Positions 31,520-40,461 of a stretch of DNA of 64,000 bases are shown here, in pieces. The DNA comes from Roseateles sp. Its GTDB lineage: Bacteria > Pseudomonadota > Gammaproteobacteria > Burkholderiales > Burkholderiaceae_C. Made by a program: the position numbers and the translations under genes. The stretch spans positions 1 to 64,000 of the forward strand of contig JAFALK010000062.1 of NCBI GenBank assembly GCA_019234295.1, given 5' to 3'. The notes below the pieces were generated by a model. That model saw only the letters and a program-made list of their open reading frames with translations. It ran no database searches and was not told the DNA's origin. Numbering within the stretch: the stretch's first letter is position 1; every line of letters begins with the position of its first letter.

Positions 31520-33031
31520 ATGTGCGGCATCGTCGGCGTCATCGCCAAGACCCCCGTCAACCAGCTCATCTACGACGCGCTGCTGCTGCTGCAGCACCGC
31601 GGCCAGGACGCAGCGGGCATCGTCACCATGCAGGGCCACAAGTGCTTCATGCACAAGGCCCGCGGCATGGTGCGCGATGTGTTCCGCACCCGCAATATGC
31701 GGGCGCTTCCCGGCAACGTGGGCCTGGGTCAGGTACGCTATCCGACCGCCGGTAACGCGTACAACGAAGAAGAGGCTCAGCCCTTCTACGTCAACGCGCC
31801 CTTCGGCCTGGTGCTCGTACATAACGGCAACCTGACCAACGCTTTCGCGCTCAAGGACGAGCTCGTGAAGGTGGACCGCCGCCACATCAACACCGAGAGC
31901 GACACCGAAGTGCTGATCAACGTGCTCGCGCATGAGCTGGACAAGGCCGCGCGTGGCCGCCCAGTGACGCCGGACGAGGTCTTCGAGGCGGTGCGTGCTG
32001 TGCAGCAGCGCATCAAGGGCTCGTACGCCGTGATCGCCCTCATCGCCGGCTACGGCCTGCTGGCCTTCCGCGACCCCTTCGGCATCCGCCCGTTGTGCTT
32101 CGGCAAAGGGCCGGACGGCGAGATCATGGTGGCCAGCGAGAGCGTCACGCTCGAAGGCACGGGCTACAAGCTCATGCGCGACGTGGCGCCCGGCGAGGCC
32201 ATCTTCATCGACACGAACGGTCAGCTCCACAGCCGCCAGTGCAACGATTCGGCCACGCTGAATCCTTGTATGTTCGAGTTCGTCTACCTGGCTCGTCCCG
32301 ACTCTGTCATGGACGGCATCTCGGTCTACCAAGCGCGCCTGAACATGGGCGAGACGCTGGCGCAGCGCGTGATCTCCACGATGCCGCCGAACGAAATTGA
32401 TGTCGTCATCCCGATCCCAGAGTCGAGCCGCCCCTCGGCCATGCAGCTGGCTCACAAGATCGGCAAGCCCTATCGCGAAGGGTTCGTCAAGAACCGCTAC
32501 GTGGGCCGCACCTTCATCATGCCGGGGCAGGGCGCGCGCAAGAAGTCGGTGCGCCAGAAGCTCAACGCCATCAGCCAGGAGTTCAAGGGGCGCAACGTGC
32601 TGCTGGTGGACGATTCCATCGTGCGCGGCACGACCTCCAAGGAGATTGTGCAGATGGCCCGCGACGCTGGTGCGCGCAAGGTCTACATGGCTTCGGCGGC
32701 GCCGCCCGTGCGGTTTCCGAATGTCTACGGCATCGACATGCCGACCAAGGAAGAGCTGATCGCCCATGGCCGCAGCATCGAGGAGATCCGCCAGTACATC
32801 GGAGCCGATGCGCTGATCTACCAGGACGTGGACGCGATGAAGCGCGTCGTCGCCGCGCTCAAGCCTGGCCTCAACAGCTTTGAGGCCTCCTGCTTCGACG
32901 GCCACTACATCACGGGCGATGTATCCGCCGACGACTTCGCGGCCATCCGCCAGCAGCGCCAGTCCCAGGGCGACGAGGAAGACGCTGAAGCCCGCACCCG
33001 TCTCGCCCTGCAAAGCCGCTCCGAACCTTGA
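31520..33031 (+). CDS. purF: Amidophosphoribosyltransferase
   Basis: PurF makes phosphoribosylamine from PRPP and glutamine, the first step of purine synthesis. The 503-residue protein starts MCGIVGVI, giving the N-terminal nucleophile Cys after Met removal. The Ntn glutaminase half has [13 protein letters not shown] and HNGNLTNA; the C-half has the PRPP loop [16 protein letters not shown]. An AAGGA site precedes the ATG. Confidence 0.97.
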   Translation: MCGIVGVIAKTPVNQLIYDALLLLQHRGQDAAGIVTMQGHKCFMHKARGMVRDVFRTRNMRALPGNVGLGQVRYPTAGNAYNEEEAQPFYVNAPFGLVLVHNGNLTNAFALKDELVKVDRRHINTESDTEVLINVLAHELDKAARGRPVTPDEVFEAVRAVQQRIKGSYAVIALIAGYGLLAFRDPFGIRPLCFGKGPDGEIMVASESVTLEGTGYKLMRDVAPGEAIFIDTNGQLHSRQCNDSATLNPCMFEFVYLARPDSVMDGISVYQARLNMGETLAQRVISTMPPNEIDVVIPIPESSRPSAMQLAHKIGKPYREGFVKNRYVGRTFIMPGQGARKKSVRQKLNAISQEFKGRNVLLVDDSIVRGTTSKEIVQMARDAGARKVYMASAAPPVRFPNVYGIDMPTKEELIAHGRSIEEIRQYIGADALIYQDVDAMKRVVAALKPGLNSFEASCFDGHYITGDVSADDFAAIRQQRQSQGDEEDAEARTRLALQSRSEP

Positions 33032-33042
33032 ACCGCATTCCC

Positions 33043-34425
33043 ATGATCCGCACCCGTATTGCCCCTTCGCCGACCGGCTTCCTGCACCTGGGCACGGCCC
33101 GCACGGCACTTTATTCCTGGGCCTTCGCGCGCCACCATGGTGGCCAGTTCGTCTTGCGCATCGAGGACACTGACGTGGCGCGCTCGACCCAGGACTCGGT
33201 GGAGCAGATCATTGCGGCCATGAAGTGGCTGGGCCTCGACTACGACGAGGGCCCGATCTACCAGATGCAGCGCCTGGAGCGCTACCAAGCCGTCGTCGAT
33301 CAGATGATCGCCAGCGGCCACGCCTACCGTTGCTACACCACGCCCGAGGAACTGGAGGCGATGAAGGCCGCCCAGGAGGCAAGGGGAGAGAAGCGACGTT
33401 ACGACGGCACCTGGCGGCCCGAGCCCGGCAAGGTGCTGCCGCCTGCGCCCGCGCAGGTGAAGCCGGTCGTGCGCTTCAGGAACCCGGTGGACGGGGACGT
33501 GAGCTGGAACGACTTCGTCAAGGGTCCGATCACGGTCAACAACCGCGAGATCGACGACCTGATCATTTTGCGCGCCGATGGGGTGCCGACCTACAACTTT
33601 GCCGTGGTGGTCGACGATTGGGACATGAAGATCACGCATGTCTTCCGCGGTGACGAGCACGTCAACAACACGCCCTGGCAGATCAATATCTACGAGGCGC
33701 TGGGTGCGCCGTGCCCCACCTTCGGCCACATGCCCATCATCCTAGGCGACGACGGCCTGAAGCTCTCCAAGCGCCGTGGCGCAGTCAGCGTCACCGCCTA
33801 CGAAGAGAACGGCTATCTGCCCGAGGCCATGCTCAACTACCTCTCGCGCCTGGGCTGGAGCCACGGCGACGACGAGCTGTTCTCACGCGAGCAACTGGTG
33901 TCCTGGTTCGACGGCACGCACCTGAACAAGAGCCCGGCGCAATGGGATCCGGCCAAGCTGGAATGGGTCAATAGCCACTACATGAAACAGGCCGACGACG
34001 CGCGCCTGGCCGAGCTTGTGGCCGGCCAGCTCGCCAAACACGGCATTGAAGCTGACAAGGCCCGCCTGCCAGCCATGTGCGCCCTCTACAAGGACCGCTG
34101 CCCAACCACTGTGGCCCTGGCTGACTGGTTGTCGATGTATTTCGCACCCGTGAGCCCGAGCGCCGAAGACCTCGCCCAGCACGTGACCGACGCAATCAAG
34201 CCGGCCCTGGCAACGCTGGCCGGGAAGCTCGACGCCATCGAATGGACCAAGGCCGCGATCAGCCTCGCGATCAAGGAGACCATCGCGGCGCACGGCATCA
34301 AGATGCCGCAATTGGCGATCCCCGTGCGCGTGCTCGTGTGCGGCCGGACTCAGACGCCCTCGGTCGATGCGGCCCTGGAGCTGTTCGATAAAAAATCTGT
34401 CATTGAACGCTTGCGCAAGGCCTGA
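33043..34425 (+). CDS. gltX: Glutamyl-tRNA synthetase
   Basis: GltX charges tRNA-Glu. The 460-residue class I enzyme has the HIGH-type motif in [41 protein letters not shown] and the KMSKS-type [13 protein letters not shown] 33043 gives the usual [12 protein letters not shown] start; a TTG at 33028 overlapping purF would add five residues. The insertion of a substrate-matching tRNA-Glu gene just downstream is a coincidence of order worth noting. Confidence 0.97.
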   Translation: MIRTRIAPSPTGFLHLGTARTALYSWAFARHHGGQFVLRIEDTDVARSTQDSVEQIIAAMKWLGLDYDEGPIYQMQRLERYQAVVDQMIASGHAYRCYTTPEELEAMKAAQEARGEKRRYDGTWRPEPGKVLPPAPAQVKPVVRFRNPVDGDVSWNDFVKGPITVNNREIDDLIILRADGVPTYNFAVVVDDWDMKITHVFRGDEHVNNTPWQINIYEALGAPCPTFGHMPIILGDDGLKLSKRRGAVSVTAYEENGYLPEAMLNYLSRLGWSHGDDELFSREQLVSWFDGTHLNKSPAQWDPAKLEWVNSHYMKQADDARLAELVAGQLAKHGIEADKARLPAMCALYKDRCPTTVALADWLSMYFAPVSPSAEDLAQHVTDAIKPALATLAGKLDAIEWTKAAISLAIKETIAAHGIKMPQLAIPVRVLVCGRTQTPSVDAALELFDKKSVIERLRKA

Positions 34426-34440
34426 AATTCTGTCTATAAT
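34411..34440 (+). promoter_or_regulatory. Probable sigma-70 promoter of the tRNA clusters
   Basis: TTGCGC (34411-34416), an 18-nt spacer and a perfect TATAAT (34435-34440) lie across the gltX 3' end, about 60 nt before the first tRNA. The -35 box matches consensus at four positions. Confidence 0.7.
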
Positions 34441-34501
34441 CACGGTCTTGCTTGAACGGCGTTTAGCCCAAAAGTAGACAAGTCGGTGACAAGTCGAAAA
34501 T

Positions 34502-34577
<76 letters not shown>

Positions 34578-34655
34578 AAAATACTCGCGGTGGAATATCA
34601 AGAGTATTTAAAGGCGGCGCGCTGATTCAGGTTTAGAATACGAATACTAGGTTTT

Positions 34656-34731
34656 GCCTCCTTCGTCTAGAGGCCTAGGACACCACCCTTTCACGGTGGC
34701 TACAGGGGTTCGAATCCCCTAGGAGGTGCCA
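34656..34731 (+). tRNA. tRNA-Glu (TTC), copy 1
   Basis: The 76-nt cloverleaf has acceptor GCCTCCT/AGGAGGT, anticodon loop CTTTCAC (TTC), T-arm GGGGTTCGAATCCCC and an encoded CCA. Confidence 0.97.
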
Positions 34732-34772
34732 AAATTCGATATACTGTGTAAACAGTATTTCGATACCACTGC

Positions 34773-34849
34773 GGAGTGGTAGTTCAGTTGGTTAGAATAC
34801 CGGCCTGTCACGCCGGGGGTCGCGGGTTCGAGCCCCGTCCACTCCGCCA
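34773..34849 (+). tRNA. tRNA-Asp (GTC), copy 1
   Basis: The 77-nt cloverleaf has acceptor GGAGTGG/CCACTCC, anticodon loop CTGTCAC (GTC), T-loop GGTTCGAGCC and an encoded CCA. Confidence 0.97.
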
Positions 34850-34965
34850 AAGTTTTTGGATATTGATTCGTCAGTATCGAAAACGGCCAAGAAATTGGCC
34901 GTTTGCATTTGTAGTATCAGTCGAAGCTTGAACGGCGCGGCGCCCGTGAATCGTAGGAATACGGC

Positions 34966-35041
<76 letters not shown>

Positions 35042-35096
35042 GAATTGTTTGATCAATTCGGCTAGGCGGCGCGCGGTTTAGGGTTTGCAAGATATT

Positions 35097-35172
35097 GCCT
35101 CCTTCGTCTAGAGGCCTAGGACACCACCCTTTCACGGTGGCTACAGGGGTTCGAATCCCCTAGGAGGTGCCA
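35097..35172 (+). tRNA. tRNA-Glu (TTC), copy 2
   Basis: Same 76-nt sequence as the copy at 34656, with anticodon TTC and encoded CCA. Confidence 0.97.
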
Positions 35173-35211
35173 AATTCGGCGTATTGTTCAAGCAGTATGT
35201 CGGAGCCACGC

Positions 35212-35288
35212 GGAGTGGTAGTTCAGTTGGTTAGAATACCGGCCTGTCACGCCGGGGGTCGCGGGTTCGAGCCCCGTCCACTCCGCCA
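35212..35288 (+). tRNA. tRNA-Asp (GTC), copy 2
   Basis: Same 77-nt sequence as the copy at 34773, with anticodon GTC and encoded CCA. It is last in the array and is followed by a terminator. Confidence 0.97.
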
Positions 35289-35298
35289 GATTCAAGAA

Positions 35299-35338
35299 GC
35301 GCCCGCATATGGTTATATATGCGGGCGCTTTCTCTTTT
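35299..35338 (+). terminator. Rho-independent terminator of the tRNA array
   Basis: GCGCCCGCATAT and ATATGCGGGCGC form a 12-bp stem with a 6-nt loop, followed by TTTCTCTTTT. It begins 11 nt after the last tRNA and also faces the convergent tctA end. Confidence 0.95.
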
Positions 35339-35348
35339 GCGTCTTCGT

Positions 35349-36863
35349 TTACGCGTCGACGAGCTCCGGCGCTGGCGCAGCGGCCTTCTTGCGCGCGCTC
35401 ACGAAGAACGCGACCGTCTGCCAGAGCATGAACACCGCGATCAGCCCGAGCAGCGTGCCGCTGATGGGACGCGTCAGGAACGAGGTGAAGTCACCGCGGC
35501 TGATCAGCAGTTGGCGGCGGAAATACTCCTCCAGCATGGGACCGAGGATGAAGCCCAGCATCAGCGGCGCAGGCTCCAGGCCGACACGCATGAAGACATA
35601 GCCCAGTAGGCCGAAGGCACCCGTCACATAGATGTCGTGGAGGTTGTTGTTGACGCTGAAGCTGCCCACGCAGCAGAAGAAGAGGATGGCCGGAAACAGC
35701 ACGGCATATGGGATCTTGAAGACAGAGAGCAGGTAGCGAACCAGGGGCACGTTCAAGATCACGAGGAAGAGGCCGCCGATCCACATGCTGGCCACCAGAC
35801 CCCAGAATAGGTCGGGATGCTCACCGATCATGTTCGGGCCGGGCTGGATGCCCTTGATGATGAAGGCCGCGAGCATCAGGGCCATGACCGCGTTCTCGGG
35901 GATGCCGATGCTCATCAGCGGGATGAAGCTTGTGCGCGCGGCGGCCTCGTCGGCCGCGGCCTGGCCCGCCACGCCCTCGATGGCGCCGTGGCCGATCTCG
36001 TCCCGGTACTTGCTGACCTTCTTGTCCAGCGCGTAGGCGCCGAACTGCGCGATCACAGGGCCGCCGCCGGGCAAGATGCCCAGCAAGGAGCCGACGAAGC
36101 TGCCGCGCAGCGCGCTTGGGATGATGCGCTTGAACTCCGGCCAGGTCGGCATCAGCTTGATCTTGCCGGCGAAGGGCGTGCGCTCGGTGTGCTGGTCGAG
36201 GTTCTTGGTGATTTCGGCGATGCCGAAGCAACCAAGCGCGACGCTCACAAGGCCAATGCCGTCGAGCAGGAAGTCCAGACCGCCGGTGAAGCGCTGCTGG
36301 CCGCTGGTCACATCGGTGCCGATCTGGCCCAGCAGCACGCCGACCATGGCCATCGCCAATCCGTCGAGCAAGCTGCCCGTGCTCACGAAGCTCACGCAGA
36401 CGAAGCCTAGCAGCATGAGTGAGCAGTAGTCGGCCGGGCCGAAAAGGAAGGCCACCTCACCGAGCACGGGCGCCAGCCAAGCCAGGGCGATGATGGCCAC
36501 CGTGCCGCCGATGAAGCTCGAGATGCCGGCCGTGAACAGCGCCAGGCCGGTCTGGCCCTTGAGCGTCATCTGGTAGCCGTCGATGCAGGCCACGATGCTG
36601 CTGGCGTGCGGGATCTTCATCGTGATGGCGCTGACGCTGTCGCCGTACTGGGCGCCGTAGTAGATGCCGGCCATCATGATCAGCGCGCCGCCGGTCGGGA
36701 TGGAATACGTGATGGGCAGGAGCAGGCTGATTGTGGCCAGGGGGCCCATGCCAGGCAGCAGGCCGACCAGGGTGCCTACGAAGCAGCCGATGGCGCAGTA
36801 CAGCAGGTTCTGCAGTGTCAGCGCGTGCTCGAAGCCGAAGGCAAGGTTATGCAGGACGTCCAT
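35349..36863 (-). CDS. Tripartite tricarboxylate transporter, large membrane subunit (TctA)
   Basis: The 504-residue protein is the large membrane subunit of a TTT-family secondary importer for carboxylates. It has about 10-12 hydrophobic segments and the two conserved TctA motifs: GTLVGLLPGMGPLATISLLLP near residue 30 and GSLLGILPGGGPVIAQFGAY in the second half. IPHASSIVACIDGY and MSIGIPENAVMALML are also typical. The start MDVLHNLAFG fits; longer open frames upstream run across tctB. It is 8 nt from the tctB stop. The substrate is set by the binding protein, and none is encoded next to it. Confidence 0.94.
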   Translation of the reverse strand: MDVLHNLAFGFEHALTLQNLLYCAIGCFVGTLVGLLPGMGPLATISLLLPITYSIPTGGALIMMAGIYYGAQYGDSVSAITMKIPHASSIVACIDGYQMTLKGQTGLALFTAGISSFIGGTVAIIALAWLAPVLGEVAFLFGPADYCSLMLLGFVCVSFVSTGSLLDGLAMAMVGVLLGQIGTDVTSGQQRFTGGLDFLLDGIGLVSVALGCFGIAEITKNLDQHTERTPFAGKIKLMPTWPEFKRIIPSALRGSFVGSLLGILPGGGPVIAQFGAYALDKKVSKYRDEIGHGAIEGVAGQAAADEAAARTSFIPLMSIGIPENAVMALMLAAFIIKGIQPGPNMIGEHPDLFWGLVASMWIGGLFLVILNVPLVRYLLSVFKIPYAVLFPAILFFCCVGSFSVNNNLHDIYVTGAFGLLGYVFMRVGLEPAPLMLGFILGPMLEEYFRRQLLISRGDFTSFLTRPISGTLLGLIAVFMLWQTVAFFVSARKKAAAPAPELVDA

Positions 36864-36871
36864 CGGGCCCC

Positions 36872-37297
36872 TCAGGTGAACAGGTGCAGATTGAGACCGA
36901 GGAAATGCTCGAGCACGAAGGCAATGGCCACGAGGCCGGCTGCGATCTTGAGATTGCGTACGAGCGAATAGGTCGTTGCGGCGACGCCGGAGACGAAGAC
37001 CAGGAAGAGGATGCCCGCCAGCATGTCGACCTTCTCGGACAGGAGCGCGAAGCCGCAAAGGCTCAGCATGATCAGCGCGATGTTCTTGAGCTTGAAATCC
37101 ATGGGCTTTCGCTCAACGAAGCGCGAGCGCAGCACGATCGCGATGCCGATCAGGAGCAGGATGCCGCTGACGATCAAGGGGAAGAGGCCCGGACCGGGCC
37201 TCGTGAAGTTGCCCATTCGGTATTCCAGCGAGGGCAGGCCAAAGAGCAGGGCCACGGCCATGAGGACCAGACCCTTGATCAGTTGTTGGTTGTTCAT
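36872..37297 (-). CDS. Tripartite tricarboxylate transporter, small membrane subunit (TctB)
   Basis: The 141-residue protein has four predicted membrane helices and the TctB pattern with FTRPGPGLFPLIVSGILLLIG in the first third. It works with TctA as the membrane part of the importer. A GGAGACAGG sequence precedes the ATG. It is first of a two-gene operon with tctA, and the promoter should lie in 37298-37480. Confidence 0.88.
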   Translation of the reverse strand: MNNQQLIKGLVLMAVALLFGLPSLEYRMGNFTRPGPGLFPLIVSGILLLIGIAIVLRSRFVERKPMDFKLKNIALIMLSLCGFALLSEKVDMLAGILFLVFVSGVAATTYSLVRNLKIAAGLVAIAFVLEHFLGLNLHLFT

Positions 37298-37483
37298 CCT
37301 GTCTCCATCTCATGCGAGCCAGGACCGCGAACGGGTCTGGCTTCGTTGTCGAGCGAGCATAGGAGCGGGCCGCGCGAAACGACAGCGCGGTACTACGTAA
37401 GGCCTAGCATTTATGTTTCCGCGGTGTTGCGAAAACGCTCCCGGCCGGCACTCTCGCGCCTCGCCAGGGAGCTCGAGAGCGGT

Positions 37484-37774
37484 TCAAACCGCCGGATAGA
37501 GGCGCTTGCGCTCGGCCGTGTAATGCCACCAGGGCAGGGGCGGAGCGCCGTCCATGAAATCGACGGCGGCAAGAAAGGTGTCGAGTACGCAGGGGTCGTG
37601 CCGTGCGTGGGTCAGCTCGCACAGGCGGCTGTAGAGCCGGAAGGCGTTCTGCCCACGCAATTGCTCAGGCCGTTCGATGCCCAGCAGATGGAAGTCGGCC
37701 ACCATGGCGGGGCCGATATTGGGAATCTGCGCGAGGCGTACGCAGGCCTCGGCGCTCTCCGCTTTAGAAGCCAT
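37484..37774 (-). CDS. Helix-hairpin-helix protein (Cdd1/pathogenicity-locus family)
   Basis: The 96-residue product has an N-terminal helix-hairpin-helix ([22 protein letters not shown]) followed by [21 protein letters not shown] and a C-terminal WWHYTAERK. This matches the Cdd1 family, whose members are small predicted DNA-binding proteins of unknown role. It overlaps the lexA 3' end by 11 bp on the same strand, so it is probably part of the SOS transcript. Confidence 0.85.
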   Translation of the reverse strand: MASKAESAEACVRLAQIPNIGPAMVADFHLLGIERPEQLRGQNAFRLYSRLCELTHARHDPCVLDTFLAAVDFMDGAPPLPWWHYTAERKRLYPAV

Positions 37775-38438
37775 TGCGGATCAGGCCCACGGCGAGACCT
37801 TCGATCGCGAAGCCCTCAGTGTCGGCATTGACGACGATGGGCTTGAAGTCTGGGTTCTCGGGCAGCAACTCGATGCCAGCCCTGCTTTTTTGGAAGCGCT
37901 TGACGGTCACTTCCTCCCCGATGCGCGCCACCACGATCTGCCCATTGCGCGCCTCGCTGGCCTTCTGCACGGCGAGCAGATCGCCGTCCATGATGCCGAT
38001 GTCCTTCATGCTCTGGCCCTTGACCTTGAGCAGGAAGTCGGGCCGGGCGCCGAACATGCTGGCCTCGACCGTGTAGGTCTGCTCGATGTGTTCTTGCGCC
38101 AGGATGGGCGCGCCGGCAGCGACGCGGCCGATCAACGGCAGGGTAAGCTGGGCGAGGCTGGCGATCGGCAGGCTGAACTGGCGCGCCTCGCGTTCGCGAT
38201 TTACGGCGCGCAATGTGTCAGACTTCAAGCGGATACCGCGCGAGGTACCGCCCACAAGTTCGATGACGCCCTTGCGCGCAAGTGCTTGAAGGTGTTCCTC
38301 GGCGGCGTTGGCCGAGCGGAAACCCAGCTCAGCGGCAATCTCGGCCCGGGTGGGCGGGGCACCGGTCGTCTCGATGGCCTCGCGGACCAGGTCGAAAATC
38401 TGCTGCTGGCGGGCGGTGAGCTTGGGGCTCTCAATCAT
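37764..38438 (-). CDS. lexA: LexA repressor
   Basis: LexA represses SOS genes and cleaves itself when RecA filaments form. The 224-residue protein has the N-terminal winged helix ([17 protein letters not shown] through [20 protein letters not shown]), the Ala108-Gly109 cleavage site in GRVAAGAP, the catalytic Ser143 in VKGQSM and Lys180 in EVTVKRF. Two LexA boxes lie 28-62 nt upstream, so it is autoregulated. A small helix-hairpin-helix gene overlaps its end. Confidence 0.97.
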   Translation of the reverse strand: MIESPKLTARQQQIFDLVREAIETTGAPPTRAEIAAELGFRSANAAEEHLQALARKGVIELVGGTSRGIRLKSDTLRAVNREREARQFSLPIASLAQLTLPLIGRVAAGAPILAQEHIEQTYTVEASMFGARPDFLLKVKGQSMKDIGIMDGDLLAVQKASEARNGQIVVARIGEEVTVKRFQKSRAGIELLPENPDFKPIVVNADTEGFAIEGLAVGLIRNGF

Positions 38439-38465
38439 GGCGTCCTCAAGAGGCTACGAGACCGG

Positions 38466-38481
38466 CTGAGTATATATCCAG
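38466..38481. promoter_or_regulatory. LexA (SOS) box 1
   Basis: CTGAGTATATATCCAG matches the CTG-N10-CAG SOS pattern and agrees with the TATATATA core consensus at 13 of 16 positions. It lies upstream of lexA. Confidence 0.85.
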
Positions 38482-38484
38482 TAA

Positions 38485-38500
38485 CTGTTTTTCCATCCAG
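38485..38500. promoter_or_regulatory. LexA (SOS) box 2
   Basis: CTGTTTTTCCATCCAG has the CTG-N10-CAG pattern and starts 3 nt after box 1, giving a tandem pair 19 bp apart. It ends 4 nt before the asparaginase start. Confidence 0.7.
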
Positions 38501-38504
38501 ACCC

Positions 38505-39443
38505 ATGTCGTCCAAACAACAACAACTCGTCGTGATTCTTGGAACCGGCGGCACCATCGCAGGCCGGGCCGAATCGGCCGATGACAACGTCGGCTACACG
38601 GCGGCGCAACTCGGAGTCGAGCAGCTTGTCGCGGCAGTGCCGGCGCTGGCTTCTCGTCGTCTCGAGGCGCATCAGCTCGCGCAGCTCGACAGCAAGGACA
38701 TGGATTTCGCGACCTGGCAACTGCTGGCGCGATGCGTGGCGCAGCACCTGTCACGGCCGGAGGTGGGCGGCGTCGTGATCACGCACGGCACGGACACGCT
38801 TGAGGAAACCGCCTACTTCCTGCAGCGCGTATTGGCACCTGTCAAGCCGGTGGTCATCACGGCTGCCATGCGTCCTGCCACGTCGCTCGTGCCTGATGGG
38901 CCGCAGAACCTCCTCGACGCGGTATGCGTCGCGAACGACCGGTATGCCTCAGGCGTGCTGGTCGCGTTCGGGGGAAGCGTCTTTGATGCGGAGCAGGTGC
39001 GCAAGGTGCACAGCTATCGGGTCGATGCGTTCGCGGCGGCCGACGGTGCGCGCCTGGGCCTGGTGGAGGAGGGCGAAGTGCGCTGGTTGCTGCGGACACG
39101 GTTGCCGCGCGAGGCGATAGGTCTGGCCCGCATCGAACGCGACGCTGAGCAGTGGCCGCGCGTGCAGATCGTGATGAACCACGTCGGGGCCGACGGCTCC
39201 ATCGTCCACGCGTTGGTGGCGCAGGGGCTGGACGGCATCGTCGTGGCCGGCACCGGCAACGGTACGGTGTCAACCGGCATGGAAGCCGCGCTGCGCGAGG
39301 CCCAATCACGCGGCGTGCGCGTGCTGCGAAGCACGCGCTGCGACGCCGGGCCGGTCATGGACCTGCCCGGCGCCCTGCCTTCGGCCGGCAGCTTGAGCCC
39401 GGTGAAGGCTCGAATCGAACTGCAGCTCGAGTTGCTGGTTTAG
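38505..39443 (+). CDS. Asparaginase (cytosolic type)
   Basis: The 312-residue enzyme hydrolyses L-asparagine to aspartate and ammonia. It has the two catalytic-Thr motifs: ILGTGGTIAGRA at the N-terminus and THGTDTLEETAYFL near residue 95. AAMRPATSLVPDGPQNL and GTGNGTVS are also family segments. There is no signal peptide, so it is cytosolic. The start MSSKQQQLVVILG has no clear ribosome-binding site and begins 4 nt after a LexA box, so lexA-divergent transcription would be short-leadered and possibly SOS-repressed. Glutaminase activity cannot be judged by eye. Confidence 0.93.
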   Translation: MSSKQQQLVVILGTGGTIAGRAESADDNVGYTAAQLGVEQLVAAVPALASRRLEAHQLAQLDSKDMDFATWQLLARCVAQHLSRPEVGGVVITHGTDTLEETAYFLQRVLAPVKPVVITAAMRPATSLVPDGPQNLLDAVCVANDRYASGVLVAFGGSVFDAEQVRKVHSYRVDAFAAADGARLGLVEEGEVRWLLRTRLPREAIGLARIERDAEQWPRVQIVMNHVGADGSIVHALVAQGLDGIVVAGTGNGTVSTGMEAALREAQSRGVRVLRSTRCDAGPVMDLPGALPSAGSLSPVKARIELQLELLV

Positions 39444-39862
39444 ACGATATCGAGTGTCACGTCGATATTGCCGCGCGTTGCGTTCGAGTACGGGCAGACC
39501 TGATGCGCGGCCTTGACCACGGCTTCGACCGTATCGCGAGGCAGGTTTGGCACCTTGATGTGCAGCGTGACCTGGATGCCGAAGCCGGTGGGGATGGGGC
39601 CGATGCCCACGTCGGCGGTGATGGAGGTGTCGGCCGGCAGGGCGACCTTTTGCTGGCCAGCGACGAACTTCATCGCGCCGATGAAGCAGGCCGAATAGCC
39701 CATGGCGAAAAGCTGCTCGGGGTTGGTGCCGGCGCCGTTGCCACCCATTTCCTTGGGCAGAGCAAGCTGGACCGAGATCTGGCCGTCGCTTGTGGCGGAC
39801 TTGCCGTCACGGCCGCCGGTGGAGGTTGCGTGGGCGGTGTAGAGAACTTTTTCGAGTGTCAT
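39440..39862 (-). CDS. Organic hydroperoxide resistance protein (Ohr)
   Basis: Ohr reduces organic hydroperoxides through a Cys pair and lipoylated partners. The 140-residue OsmC-fold protein has the peroxidatic Cys59 in GYSACF and the resolving Cys123 in HQVCPYSNATRGN, with Arg and Glu positions (TSTGGRDG, NPEQLFA) in place. The AAAGGA site precedes the ATG. It follows the ohrR gene by 11 nt on the same strand. Its end overlaps the convergent asparaginase gene by 4 bp. Confidence 0.95.
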   Translation of the reverse strand: MTLEKVLYTAHATSTGGRDGKSATSDGQISVQLALPKEMGGNGAGTNPEQLFAMGYSACFIGAMKFVAGQQKVALPADTSITADVGIGPIPTGFGIQVTLHIKVPNLPRDTVEAVVKAAHQVCPYSNATRGNIDVTLDIV

Positions 39863-39873
39863 GATCAATCCTT

Positions 39874-40353
39874 TCAGGGGTTGGATGTGGCGTTCGAGAG
39901 TTGAGCGCGCAACTCGTGAAGACGCCGGGTGAGGGAAGCGAGTTCTTCGATCGAGCAGGCCGCCGCGCAGGCAAGCTGCGGCGGAATGTTCAGGGCCTTC
40001 TTCTTCAGCAGATGACCGGCCCGCGTCAGGCTGATGTCCACGCGCCGTTCGTCGTCCAGGGCGCGCTGACGTTGAATGAGCTCCGCTGCTTCCAGTCGTT
40101 TCAGCAGCGGCGTGAGGGTGCCCGAGTCCAGCGAAAGCCGTTGGCCCAGCGCGGAGACGCTTAGGACATCGCTTTCCCAAAGCACCAACATCACCAGATA
40201 CTGGGGGTAGGTCAGTCCCAACGGCGCCAGCAGGGGCTTGTAGAGCTTGGTCATGGCCAGCGAGCTGGAATACAAGGCAAAGCACAGCTGTCGGTCGAGG
40301 CGCAGCCATTCTTCGTCGGCGCTCGGCGTGGCGGGTGTCTTGTTGCGTGTCAT
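39874..40353 (-). CDS. MarR-family regulator, OhrR type
   Basis: OhrR represses ohr and is inactivated by organic hydroperoxides at a reactive Cys. The 159-residue winged-helix protein has that Cys at position 24 in LDRQLCFALYSSS, then YPQYLVMLVLWE, the DNA-reading part LSLDSGTLTPLLKRLE and the wing RQRALDDERRVDISLT. ATG 40353 is used; an ATG two codons upstream (40359) is equally possible and neither has a clear ribosome-binding site. The operator just upstream supports autoregulation together with ohr. Confidence 0.93.
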   Translation of the reverse strand: MTRNKTPATPSADEEWLRLDRQLCFALYSSSLAMTKLYKPLLAPLGLTYPQYLVMLVLWESDVLSVSALGQRLSLDSGTLTPLLKRLEAAELIQRQRALDDERRVDISLTRAGHLLKKKALNIPPQLACAAACSIEELASLTRRLHELRAQLSNATSNP

Positions 40354-40370
40354 GGGCATTAATGTAGACA

Positions 40371-40383
40371 GCAATTAAATTGC
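40371..40383. promoter_or_regulatory. OhrR operator-like palindrome
   Basis: GCAATT-A-AATTGC is a perfect odd palindrome close to the TACAATT-N-AATTGTA pattern known for OhrR. A related half CACAATTTAAATGG follows at 40384. Both lie 18-45 nt upstream of ohrR. Confidence 0.8.
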
Positions 40384-40461
40384 ACACAATTTAAATGGTT
40401 ATTCGACGGTGAGCGCATTGACGTCGATCGCCAATGCGCCGATCCCCCTGATGGCGTCTCC

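Noticed and set aside
37677..38504. Asparaginase extended by 276 residues over lexA
   Set aside because: The extension is antisense to lexA; the family begins at MSSKQQQLVVILG.
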